DNA of 32,465 nucleotides from Lachnospiraceae bacterium. Its GTDB lineage: Bacteria > Bacillota > Clostridia > Lachnospirales > Lachnospiraceae. Shown piece by piece: positions 15,627 through 23,006 of this stretch. The position numbers and the translations under genes were made by a program. Where the stretch lies: contig JAIEAP010000038.1 of NCBI GenBank assembly GCA_029071325.1, positions 1 through 32,465 on the forward strand, in the 5' to 3' direction. Each line of letters starts with the position of its first letter. Position 1 is the stretch's first letter. The notes under the pieces were generated by a model. It did not search any database and was not told where the DNA came from. It saw nothing but the letters and a program-made list of their open reading frames with translations.

Positions 15627-16652
15627 TTACACCTCTTCTTCCTGCATACATTCCTCCATCCACTCCATCATCTGTTCCGAAACCGCCTGCGGCAGGATCT
15701 CCGGTACACCTACCCCTTTCATATGTAGCGCTGCCGGAATCCGGTACAGCTTAAAATCCTGCTTATTAAGCGTGTCCAGAAAGATATTTCCTATCTGTTC
15801 CGCGCCAAAAGAGGGCGGAAGGAACCCATACAGATCATCGCACTGTTCCAAGAGAACTTCTATCCCCGTCAATTCCGGGTCGACCTCCAACACTACATAA
15901 TCATATTGCAGTTCACTCCAAATGGCTGCCAGCAGCTGCACAATATCCTCTGCTTCCATGCCTTCCAACTGCCGCGGCGCCTTCACTGGAGTAATGCAGG
16001 CAACCTCTTCTACAGCAAGAATACTGCTCTTCAAAGCCGCCCCCATATTAGTTTCCGGTCCGCGCAGAGCTATAATTATATCAGAAAGATTTCTTGACTC
16101 CTCCACATACCATGCCCCACCAAATCCGTGATATTTCCGGGTATTAACATACAACACATTTCCTTTTCGAGACAAATATTTCGATAACGTCAACCCGGCA
16201 AGCAATGAACTGCCGTTATACCACGGAGTACACAGTCCAATCGTGCGTCCCTTCCTGTAATTGTACCCTTCGGATATGGCTGTCTGCCCCTCCAGATTCT
16301 GATAAATTCTCCGCAGGATCTCGTCTGCGGACTGATATTTGTAGATACAGGGATACGGCGCAAGTTCCTCCGCCACCGTTTCCTCTGCCAGGCATATCAC
16401 CTGGGTCGAAAATTGACCCAATCCCTCCTGCTCTGCACATTCCCGCTCCTTCTGCGCTTCTTGCAGCTTCTTTAAAAGTTCCGGACTTATCAGCCAGATA
16501 TCTGCCCTCTCTTCCTTCAACCGTTGCACCAGATCCTCCTGCTGCTCCAGGAATGCCACCCTGGAAAACTCCCGCTTCTGCATCCAGTATTCCGTCAGGC
16601 TTCTGCCATAATCGGAATCCTGATCACATATGGCAATTACTAATTGCTGCAC
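15627..16652 (-). CDS. tadZ: TadZ/CpaE-like localisation protein with degenerate P-loop
   Basis: TadZ/CpaE proteins place the Tad machine in the cell. The 341 residues start with a receiver-like domain (VIAICDQDSDYGRSL...ADIWLISPELL) and continue with a ParA/MinD-like fold (TIGLCTPWYNGSSLLAGLTL at about 138-156; YDYVVLEVDPELTGIEVL). The Walker A lysine and the KGGxGKT pattern are missing, so ATP binding is doubtful. GTG at 16652 is the start, because GGGGGTGAT lies five bases upstream; the frame further up lies inside the peptidase gene. It overlaps that gene by 13 bases and ends one base before tadA. Position and fold support TadZ although sequence similarity is modest. Confidence 0.8.
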   Translation of the reverse strand: MQQLVIAICDQDSDYGRSLTEYWMQKREFSRVAFLEQQEDLVQRLKEERADIWLISPELLKKLQEAQKERECAEQEGLGQFSTQVICLAEETVAEELAPYPCIYKYQSADEILRRIYQNLEGQTAISEGYNYRKGRTIGLCTPWYNGSSLLAGLTLSKYLSRKGNVLYVNTRKYHGFGGAWYVEESRNLSDIIIALRGPETNMGAALKSSILAVEEVACITPVKAPRQLEGMEAEDIVQLLAAIWSELQYDYVVLEVDPELTGIEVLLEQCDDLYGFLPPSFGAEQIGNIFLDTLNKQDFKLYRIPAALHMKGVGVPEILPQAVSEQMMEWMEECMQEEEV

Positions 16653-17230
16653 ACGATCACCCCCATTGTCAAAATATACCCTGCCAATACCGACACCGCA
16701 AAATGCATGACCTGCCTGTCCCTCTGCGGGTACGGCATAAGCCTCCCTGACACAACTGATTGACATACATACTGTGAAAAACGAAGCAAACTCGGTATCA
16801 ACTCTTTACATACCGCCAGCTTAATGATTGCATAGATGGCTGCCGCCACAAATGAATTTAGAAAAATAGAAATAAATACAGATTGCCCGGACATACAAGC
16901 GATCGCCATAAACAGCTTGATATCTCCCGCACCCAGGGCATGTATCCGAAACATCAGATATAACAGCGCCACAGGTATCAGCATCTGTAGTGTCCCCTCC
17001 AGAATTCCCGATATCCCGGTCTGCCATATCCGATACGCCATGCCCACGACAATTCCGGCGCCTGTCAACAGATTTGGAATCTTACCTTTTCGCACATCCC
17101 AGATTGCCGCAAAGACAAGAACTATACCAACCACAATGTAAATTATGTATCCCCCCTTGTTGTAATCCCGATTATACGCCCATACCAAAGGAGTGTACAT
17201 GTCATAATGTGAAAATTTTTGTTTCGTCAC
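16640..17230 (-). CDS. prepilin peptidase, A24 family, copy 1
   Basis: A membrane aspartic protease that cuts prepilin leaders. It keeps both signatures in classic form: AAIWDVRKGKIPN (Asp45) and HALGAGDIKLF (Asp103), with several TM helices. The start is unsure. The GTG at 17230 and the ATG at 17200 have no ribosome site, while a strong AAGGGGGG at 17151-17158 points to a start near 17143-17134 (an ATT or a GTG), just before the first helix. Coordinates here give the longest frame. It begins four bases after bofA and overlaps the TadZ start. With the second A24 gene at 9340-9756 the locus has two peptidases. Confidence 0.88.
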   Translation of the reverse strand: MTKQKFSHYDMYTPLVWAYNRDYNKGGYIIYIVVGIVLVFAAIWDVRKGKIPNLLTGAGIVVGMAYRIWQTGISGILEGTLQMLIPVALLYLMFRIHALGAGDIKLFMAIACMSGQSVFISIFLNSFVAAAIYAIIKLAVCKELIPSLLRFSQYVCQSVVSGRLMPYPQRDRQVMHFAVSVLAGYILTMGVIVCSN

Positions 17231-17233
17231 TAT

Positions 17234-17506
17234 TTACAATAAACGATAGATCATAATCCCATACAAGAGCGCAAATCCTCCCGTACCAAGGATTCCGACT
17301 GTCAAAATACTGATGGGATTTATTCCTACCATCAAATCAATTTCCTGGGAAGCAAAAAATTTATTGGTAAAAAAAATAGCAATACCGCCTACTACCATAC
17401 GCACCAGGAAAGTAAACAGAAACTCCGCCCGCTTCTTCAACAGCCCCACACACAGAACTAACAGGCAGATCACTACAATAGCAATAACTCCGATCTCTTT
17501 ATTCAT
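17234..17506 (-). CDS. bofA: BofA family protein (pro-sigma-K processing inhibitor family)
   Basis: In Bacillus BofA holds the SpoIVFB protease inactive in the outer forespore membrane, delaying sigma-K activation. The 90 residues have two N-terminal hydrophobic segments and the BofA core FLVRMVVGGIAIFFTNKFF, then GINPISILTVGILGTGGFAL. I use the ATG at 17506, eight bases from AGGTG; a GTG two codons earlier is too close to it. It stands at the head of the Tad operon and beside divergent yaaL, keeping the recR-yaaL-bofA neighbourhood seen in Bacillus but rearranged. It suggests a spore-forming ancestry. A role in pilus gene control is not implied. Confidence 0.85.
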   Translation of the reverse strand: MNKEIGVIAIVVICLLVLCVGLLKKRAEFLFTFLVRMVVGGIAIFFTNKFFASQEIDLMVGINPISILTVGILGTGGFALLYGIMIYRLL

Positions 17507-17635
17507 GTCCACATCACCTGTTTTTTAATAAATATATTGAAATGGGGAAAAAATATTCCTTTTTCTGTATACATTGGAATTTTATGATTATACTTTAGAT
17601 AAGAGAGAAATTTTTCCATCAGGAAGGAAGAGAGG

Positions 17636-17893
17636 ATGAATTTGCTGCAGATGCTGAAACATAACAAATCCCGGGATGAGGGCTACACACTGCTCCTGGA
17701 TGATCTGGCCCGTACCAAAGATAATCTGGACTCCGCTTACGCCAATTTTCAGAATGTGGTGGAACCGGATCTCATCGATGCATATATTTACGAAGTAAAT
17801 GCCATGCAGTTAAAGTACAAATTCCTCTTGGGGCGGGTCAAACAAATAGAGGATTCTTATGCAAAGAATCCTCTGGAATCCGGTTCACGATAA
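17636..17893 (+). CDS. yaaL: YaaL-like protein (DUF2508)
   Basis: A small soluble protein of 85 residues, mostly helical, with the family pattern LLDDLARTKDNLDSAYANFQNVVEPDLIDAYIYEVNAMQLKYKFLL. Its function is unknown. It starts at the ATG at 17636 with a long purine-rich ribosome site (AGGAAGGAAGAGAGG). It is divergent from bofA, its usual partner, and its last 37 bases overlap the end of convergent fliS. A hairpin at 17848-17874 lies inside that overlap. The 129 bases between bofA and yaaL (17507-17635) are very A+T-rich and hold -10 like boxes (TATACT at 17589-17594; TATAAT on the - strand at 17592-17587), but I find no convincing -35. Confidence 0.85.
   Translation: MNLLQMLKHNKSRDEGYTLLLDDLARTKDNLDSAYANFQNVVEPDLIDAYIYEVNAMQLKYKFLLGRVKQIEDSYAKNPLESGSR
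17848..17874. terminator. hairpin inside the yaaL/fliS 3' overlap
   Basis: AGAGGATTCTT (17848-17858) and AAGAATCCTCT (17864-17874) form a perfect 11-bp stem with a 5-base loop. On the - strand it is followed by ATTTGTTTG, so it may end the flagellin-fliS transcript. On the + strand no T-run follows. It is coding for both genes at once. Confidence 0.6.
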
Positions 17894-18330
17894 TCTTCAT
17901 TCAGTTGCTTTTTCCCATATGTCATACCTGCATATATCTGCTGGGTATTCTGCATAAGGGGCTCTGAAGTATCCTGCTGTGCTGCCTGTTCAAAGGCTGC
18001 CTGCAGCTGCGTCAGAACTCCTTTTGCATGCCCGATCCCCTCTGTTCTCCGCTGATACAACGCACTCATCAGACTGCCGCGGCAGAAAGAATAGAGCGGA
18101 TAGAGCTGCGCCGAAATATCGTACTGAAAATTCAGCGTATCCTGTAGACGTGCAACGCATTGATCTGCATTACGCAGCGCATCCCGATATCCTTCCCAGT
18201 CCTCCTGACCGTAGCACTGCTCTGCTTCCTCCACATAGGTCAGACAGATGTCGAAGGTCACCAGCAAAAGCTGGCTGCGATTGCTCTGGGTGATACGCCT
18301 AATGAACTCCTGCTTTGTTCCGTTATCCAT
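17857..18330 (-). CDS. fliS: flagellar export chaperone FliS-like protein
   Basis: FliS binds the C-terminus of flagellin in the cytoplasm, keeps it unfolded and passes it to the export gate. The 157 residues are all helical and have the FliS layout: N-terminal KQEFIRRITQSNRSQLLLVTFD (about 6-27), then NADQCVARLQDTLNF and LYPLYSFCRGSLMSAL. It is longer than typical FliS (about 125-135), with a charged tail of about 30 residues. AGGAGG precedes the ATG. It lies 12 bases after the flagellin stop, the usual partner arrangement. Confidence 0.85.
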   Translation of the reverse strand: MDNGTKQEFIRRITQSNRSQLLLVTFDICLTYVEEAEQCYGQEDWEGYRDALRNADQCVARLQDTLNFQYDISAQLYPLYSFCRGSLMSALYQRRTEGIGHAKGVLTQLQAAFEQAAQQDTSEPLMQNTQQIYAGMTYGKKQLNEDYREPDSRGFFA

Positions 18331-18342
18331 TGCTGCCTCCTG

Positions 18343-19731
18343 TTACTGCAGCAGCTGCAATACCTGCTGCGGAAGATCATTTGCCTGCGCCAATACGGAT
18401 GTTGCCGCCTGCGCCAAAACGTTCTGCTGGGTATATTCTGTCATTTCCACCGCCATATCCGCATCCTTGATACGCGACAGCGCCTGCGTCATATTTTCAC
18501 CGGTGGCATCCAGACTTCCGATTGTATAATCAAGCCTATTTTCATATGCCCCCAGGGAAGCACGTATTCCGCTCACCTGTGCCAGTGCCTCATCCAATGC
18601 CCTGATTCCACGATCCGCACCGGTAACTGTTGTCACATCCAAATCATCCAGATACAACATCTCCGCGCTCATCTTCGGGATATCCACACGCATGGTCTGG
18701 TTCTCGTTAGGACCAATCTGAAGCTGCATCATACCCATATCCGTCACTTCCAAATCCACCGTACTGCCGTCTGCCAATCCGCTGTCCGTCAGAAATGATA
18801 TGCTAAAACCGTCTCTGTCTGTAATGATAACACGGTTCCCCCGCAACTCAGCAGTTGCCGTATCAGGGAATCCGCTACCCGCTCCATGGATATCCACCTC
18901 AGCGTTGCTTCCATAAGCAATCGCCGGCTCCGTCGCGGCAAAACCCAATGCCCCGGCCAGGGCGGGGTCACTGATCTCAATCTTGACCATGCCGGTATCG
19001 CCGTATGCAGTCGAAGTAAAGTCCAGCTTATCTCCGTCCAGCTTCACAATGGTCTCACCTATTTCTCCGCCGTCCCTGATCTTCTCAAATACCTCCTCAT
19101 AGGTATCTGTAGCCTCTATATTAACAATGGAATCATTAATGGTTATTTTTCCCTTTACCCCCACCGTTGCAGTCATATCATTAAAAACCGCAGTATCCGC
19201 CTGCATAACTGCCTGCTCTGCTGCCTTGTCAATGGTAACACTGTAATTTCCGGCTGTTACATCGCCGGACACTGACACCCTGGTAGCATTCGTGGTATAT
19301 ACCCTGCGTCCCAGAGAACCGTCCAACAGGGATTTTGTATTAAATTCCGTATCTTTGCTGACCCTGTCAACTTCCTGCTTCAGAGAATCAATTTCCTTCT
19401 GTATTGCCTTGCGGTCATCCGGAGTATTGGAATCACTTGCAGCCTGTACAGACAATTCACGCATTCTCTGAATCAGGTCTGTAACCTCGCTCAGTGCTCC
19501 GTCGGCTGTCTGCATGACAGATGTGCCGTTAGAAGCGTTCTTAGAAGACTGACTCAGTCCGTCAATCTGCAGGATCATTTTATTGGAAATCGCCATGCCG
19601 GAAGGATTATCCTTGGCATGATTAAGCTTGAATCCCGAGGAGAGCCGTTCCATTACCGCCGTCATCTTGTCCTCTGTCCGCAAAAGCTGCTGATTGGTTA
19701 TCTTCGCAGACATATTATAGTTTATCTTCAT
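18343..19731 (-). CDS. flagellin
   Basis: The filament subunit, exported through the flagellar type III apparatus. The 463 residues have conserved N-terminal helices (MKINYNMSAKITNQQLLRTE; RLSSGFKLNHAKDNPSGMAI) and the C-terminal half (GAYENRLDYTIGSLDATGENMTQALSRI; ADMAVEMTEYTQQNVLAQAA; ending QQVLQLLQ). Between them is a surface-exposed variable region (about 150-370) with a flagellin IN-like segment (DTYEEVFEKIRDGG...LDFTSTAYGDTG). I start at ATG 19731 with AAGGAAAT upstream; 17 more codons upstream are in frame but not supported. A sigma-D-type promoter lies at 19809-19835. FliS follows. Confidence 0.95.
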   Translation of the reverse strand: MKINYNMSAKITNQQLLRTEDKMTAVMERLSSGFKLNHAKDNPSGMAISNKMILQIDGLSQSSKNASNGTSVMQTADGALSEVTDLIQRMRELSVQAASDSNTPDDRKAIQKEIDSLKQEVDRVSKDTEFNTKSLLDGSLGRRVYTTNATRVSVSGDVTAGNYSVTIDKAAEQAVMQADTAVFNDMTATVGVKGKITINDSIVNIEATDTYEEVFEKIRDGGEIGETIVKLDGDKLDFTSTAYGDTGMVKIEISDPALAGALGFAATEPAIAYGSNAEVDIHGAGSGFPDTATAELRGNRVIITDRDGFSISFLTDSGLADGSTVDLEVTDMGMMQLQIGPNENQTMRVDIPKMSAEMLYLDDLDVTTVTGADRGIRALDEALAQVSGIRASLGAYENRLDYTIGSLDATGENMTQALSRIKDADMAVEMTEYTQQNVLAQAATSVLAQANDLPQQVLQLLQ

Positions 19732-19808
19732 ACATATTTCCTTTCTTTTCTCATGACTCGCTTCCGTGCGGTTGAACGACATTCCTTGTCTTCTGATTTC
19801 TGTATTTT

Positions 19809-19835
19809 ATATCGGATTACCCTTCCAGCGTCTTA
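19809..19835 (-). promoter_or_regulatory. sigma-D (sigma-28) type promoter of the flagellin gene
   Basis: On the - strand TAAG (19835-19832), a 15-base spacer and TCCGATAT (19816-19809) fit the consensus TAAA-N15-GCCGATAA; CCGATAT is the Bacillus sigma-D form. The -35 lies in the last codons of the upstream gene and the -10 just past its stop, about 78 bases before the flagellin ATG. Confidence 0.8.
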
Positions 19836-22800
19836 ACCATCCGAATAAAACTTTCCGCCATACGGTAAAGTGTCGTGGTCTGCACTGGATCTTCATTTCC
19901 TGTGACAGGACGCCCTGTATGCTCTCTTCCAAACTGGTCAATATCCAACTGTTCGCTGAGAACGAACCCCACATTCCAGTTTTCTGCATCCTCCTTGCCA
20001 AAGGCCTCCCGGAGCACAGCTTCATGTTCCTGCAACAGCTTTACCGTCTCCTCCGAGGAGGATGCGATATATCCTTTCATGCCATTCTTATCCGGTGCAA
20101 GTTCCGCCGCAACCTTTCCCAACCGATCACTCTCAAACACAATGTCCACAAAGCCCTTCTGCTTCTCCCCTCTTACAATCTTCAGGGAAATATTGCAGGT
20201 CTCGCCCTTCACCAGTACCGGTATTGCATACTGTTCCCGCTCTGCAGCCGCCGTACCCAGTGCGATCTGTCCGGACAGCAGACGCATCTGCCGCACATCA
20301 AGACTCGTCACGTCCTCTGCCTCCGTCAGCATGGTCTTCATTACATTCTCTGCCGTCTCCGCAAGCTTCTCCTGGGCTTCTGCCATCTCCTTCGGGGTCT
20401 TGACCGCCTCGCCGAAGGCTTCCATAATCTGTTCTTCTGCCCTGGCAAGTTCTTCCGAAAACTCTCCCATATTCCGGCTCTGCTCAAATATATTCCGGAA
20501 GATGCCGTTCCGGTTTCTTGTATATTCTGCCGCTGCCATAACATTCTGAACCGTCACCGGCATATCTAACTGCTCCAGCCACCGGTATACCTCTTCCGGC
20601 GCATCCGCCGCCTCCTGAAGGAGCTGTATCTGGGTTCTGGCATATCCGTATTCCTCTTCCTGTTGCACCTCTGCCCGAGCCAGCCCCTCCGCCAGTTCCT
20701 CCGGTGTCATATCCAGCCATGCGTCTTCCCTCATGATATCCATCATGCGTTCCGGCTCCAGCCGCTCCATGACATCATGTACCTTGTTCTGCTGAAATCC
20801 CAGCGCGATCTGATCGGTAATCGATGTATTCCTGTTCTCTCTGCTCTGTATGCCTCCGAACTCATCATCCACCGCATAGTCCATCCTGCCATGCCGGCCA
20901 GAACGCACCTGAGTCAGAAGATTGCGCATGGTAATGTCACCGCCCTGCTGCCACAAAGCTCCGATAGCAGCTCCGTCTGTCTTCTCCACCTGACGGATCA
21001 ATCGGTAAATACCAATATAAGCGCTTCGCTCCTCTTCGCTGATCTGGCTGTTCTGTTCCAGCTTATAGAGATACTTGCTGAATTTCTCTTCCTCCGTGAT
21101 CCCCTGCTCTTCCTGGATCTGGTACGACACCTCATTGATTTCCGACAGACTCATATCCAGAGGATTCATTCCCTCCTGGATCATAGTACGGACTACCGCA
21201 GGCTTCAGATTGGAAAATGCACGCTGCACTTCTTCATCCATCGCCTTCACCTGCATGAGATGTTCCTCCGTGATTTCAATCTGATTATATGCCAGAATTC
21301 TGACTGCCCTGCGATTGGCATCGCTAAGATCCTGATTCATATCCCGCAGGATATCATCCACGTTGCGGAATGCCTTGTGTATGGAATCCCCCATGTCGCT
21401 GCGGGGGGCTGTCATCATAGTTTCATACCGCTCTCCTGCCGCATCCATCCGTTCTTTAACGGCTTTGCCCTCTGCGTGAAGTTCCTGCAGCGTTGTCTCG
21501 TCCGCCTGCCGGATACCCATAGCGTATGCCGGCATCCCCTGCAATTCCTCTACCGTCCGGCTCGTCTGGGCAAACAGCTCTGCCTGCCCCGCATCCACCG
21601 CACTTCCGTCCTGTGCCAGCAGCTTTTCATAATAGGAACGCTCCTGTTCTTTCAGGGAATCCACTAACTCCTCCAGGGGCATGGTATCAATGGAAATCCC
21701 CTGTTTGATCAGCGCACGGTTCGCCTCTGTAGTCATCAGCAGCCTAGTCTCTTCTAACTGCCGATGCGCTTTCAGCAGATCCAGACCGGTATTACTGTAA
21801 ACAGCGCGGTTTCCCTCCCTGTCCATTTCCTCTCTTGCCTCCTGCAGATTAGCAATCGTTACTTGCTTCTCATGTACTGCAAGATACGCCAGCTCCTCAT
21901 CCCCCACGCTGTCTATCACATCCATGACTTCCTGTGCCTGCTGCCACGATCCGTCCGATGTCAAGGATGCCTGTCCGGGGCGGAGTCCATCCGTCATACC
22001 TGCCATCACATACTGAATCAGCGTGTCTGCCTCCATAGGTAGCTTCAATTCCGACAATTCCTGCATCATCTGCATATGACTGGCGGTCAGAGGAATCTGC
22101 TGTTCCACCATCCACTGTCCCCACCGCATGGTCTCTTCTGTCACAGGCAGACCGCTCTCTTTGATTACCGCTTCTATCTGCCCCTCTAATTCCCGGTAAT
22201 CCGCATCAGCCGGGGCAGGATACACCGCGCTCCCGGAAAATTGTGCCCGATAGAGATTTTCCGTATTTACAGGCAGTTCATTCTCCAACAGATATTTTAT
22301 GGATGCTTCCGCCGGATCGGTCAGTTCTGACATCATGGTAAATGTCTCCTCCAGCGCAGCGATATTGTCCGGTGTAGCAGGAAGATCTGCCTCCTCCAGC
22401 GCTCTCGCCAACTGCTGCGCCAAGGCCTGGCTTCCGACAATCTCGGCCATCTGCTCCTGGCTTAACTCATCGCCAAAATAAGTGATATCTGCCCCCGCAC
22501 GCGCCAGCATCATTTTCATCTTATCGGTCTCGGTCACTACCGTATGCAGATCGGAATCCGTAAGGGAATAACCGTCCTTCTCCATCTTCGCCGCATCCTT
22601 CTGCGAAGTATGATCCGCCGCAAACAGCATTTCATTCTTTTTCTGCTTCGCATCCATGGCGGATGCCTGCTGCTGAACCTCCTCTATGGTAGATGCGCCC
22701 TCTTTTTCCGGTTTTCCATATGTAGGCGGCTGCACCATGTGATCCGCTTTTCTGCTCTTCTCAATCCGAAATACCGTCTCATCCCCCGCCGGTGCAGCAT

Positions 22801-22873
22801 TCTTCTCTACTCTTATATTCTGCGCCTGCACCGTATCCGTATCTATTCTTCCTGCCTGCTGCTCTATCCGCAT
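19817..22873 (-). CDS. very large FliK-like/DUF6240-type protein of the flagellar block
   Basis: A 1018-residue, mostly helical, acidic soluble protein without signal peptide or TM. It has recurring motifs of the form (L/I)P-x-T-x-x-N/H near residues 163 (LPATPDNIAAL), 200 (LPVNTENLY), 242 (LPVTEETM), 260 (IPLTASHM), 278 (LPMEADTL), 532 (IEITEEHL) and 771 (MPVTVQNV). Residues about 890-970 (CNISLKIVRGEKQKG, VDIVFESDRLGKVAAEL, GYIASSSEETVKLLQEH) resemble the FliK C-terminal hook-length domain. I recall such proteins as DUF6240; the FliK link is my inference. The start is ATG 22873 with GAGGAG ten bases upstream. It has a sigma-D-type promoter and precedes flagellin. Confidence 0.75.
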   Translation of the reverse strand: MRIEQQAGRIDTDTVQAQNIRVEKNAAPAGDETVFRIEKSRKADHMVQPPTYGKPEKEGASTIEEVQQQASAMDAKQKKNEMLFAADHTSQKDAAKMEKDGYSLTDSDLHTVVTETDKMKMMLARAGADITYFGDELSQEQMAEIVGSQALAQQLARALEEADLPATPDNIAALEETFTMMSELTDPAEASIKYLLENELPVNTENLYRAQFSGSAVYPAPADADYRELEGQIEAVIKESGLPVTEETMRWGQWMVEQQIPLTASHMQMMQELSELKLPMEADTLIQYVMAGMTDGLRPGQASLTSDGSWQQAQEVMDVIDSVGDEELAYLAVHEKQVTIANLQEAREEMDREGNRAVYSNTGLDLLKAHRQLEETRLLMTTEANRALIKQGISIDTMPLEELVDSLKEQERSYYEKLLAQDGSAVDAGQAELFAQTSRTVEELQGMPAYAMGIRQADETTLQELHAEGKAVKERMDAAGERYETMMTAPRSDMGDSIHKAFRNVDDILRDMNQDLSDANRRAVRILAYNQIEITEEHLMQVKAMDEEVQRAFSNLKPAVVRTMIQEGMNPLDMSLSEINEVSYQIQEEQGITEEEKFSKYLYKLEQNSQISEEERSAYIGIYRLIRQVEKTDGAAIGALWQQGGDITMRNLLTQVRSGRHGRMDYAVDDEFGGIQSRENRNTSITDQIALGFQQNKVHDVMERLEPERMMDIMREDAWLDMTPEELAEGLARAEVQQEEEYGYARTQIQLLQEAADAPEEVYRWLEQLDMPVTVQNVMAAAEYTRNRNGIFRNIFEQSRNMGEFSEELARAEEQIMEAFGEAVKTPKEMAEAQEKLAETAENVMKTMLTEAEDVTSLDVRQMRLLSGQIALGTAAAEREQYAIPVLVKGETCNISLKIVRGEKQKGFVDIVFESDRLGKVAAELAPDKNGMKGYIASSSEETVKLLQEHEAVLREAFGKEDAENWNVGFVLSEQLDIDQFGREHTGRPVTGNEDPVQTTTLYRMAESFIRMVKTLEG

Positions 22874-22915
22874 CCTAAGTCTCCTCACTCTACTGTACAA
22901 CAATGTCTATACTTT

Positions 22916-22942
22916 ATGTCGGTTCTTTTGGGCAAAAACTTA
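22916..22942 (-). promoter_or_regulatory. sigma-D type promoter of the large FliK-like gene
   Basis: On the - strand TAAG (22942-22939), 15 bases and ACCGACAT (22923-22916) have the same spacing and -35 as the flagellin promoter, with one change in the -10 (CCGACAT for CCGATAT). It starts at the base of the glgB terminator. Confidence 0.65.
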
Positions 22943-22989
22943 AATCCCTGTGATGCTCTTCTTAACGAAGAGACCTCACAGGGATTTTT
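22942..22989 (-). terminator. terminator of the TPR ATPase-glgB operon
   Basis: AAATCCCTGTGA (22942-22953) pairs with TCACAGGGATTT (22976-22987). An inner CTCTTC (22956-22961)/GAAGAG (22967-22972) extends the stem. On the - strand TTTAAGTTTTTG follows; on the + strand a TTTTTC run follows. It lies 18 bases past the glgB stop. Confidence 0.85.
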
Positions 22990-23006
22990 CTTAAGACCAT
23001 TTACGG

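Noticed and set aside
17513-17635. Sigma-D or sigma-E type promoter between bofA and yaaL
   Set aside because: Several -10 like boxes occur in this A+T-rich gap but none has an acceptable -35 at the right distance.
20663-21667. 334-codon + strand frame opposite the large FliK-like gene
   Set aside because: It is antisense to a well-supported gene with promoter and ribosome site, is rich in His, Leu and Cys, and has no recognisable domain.
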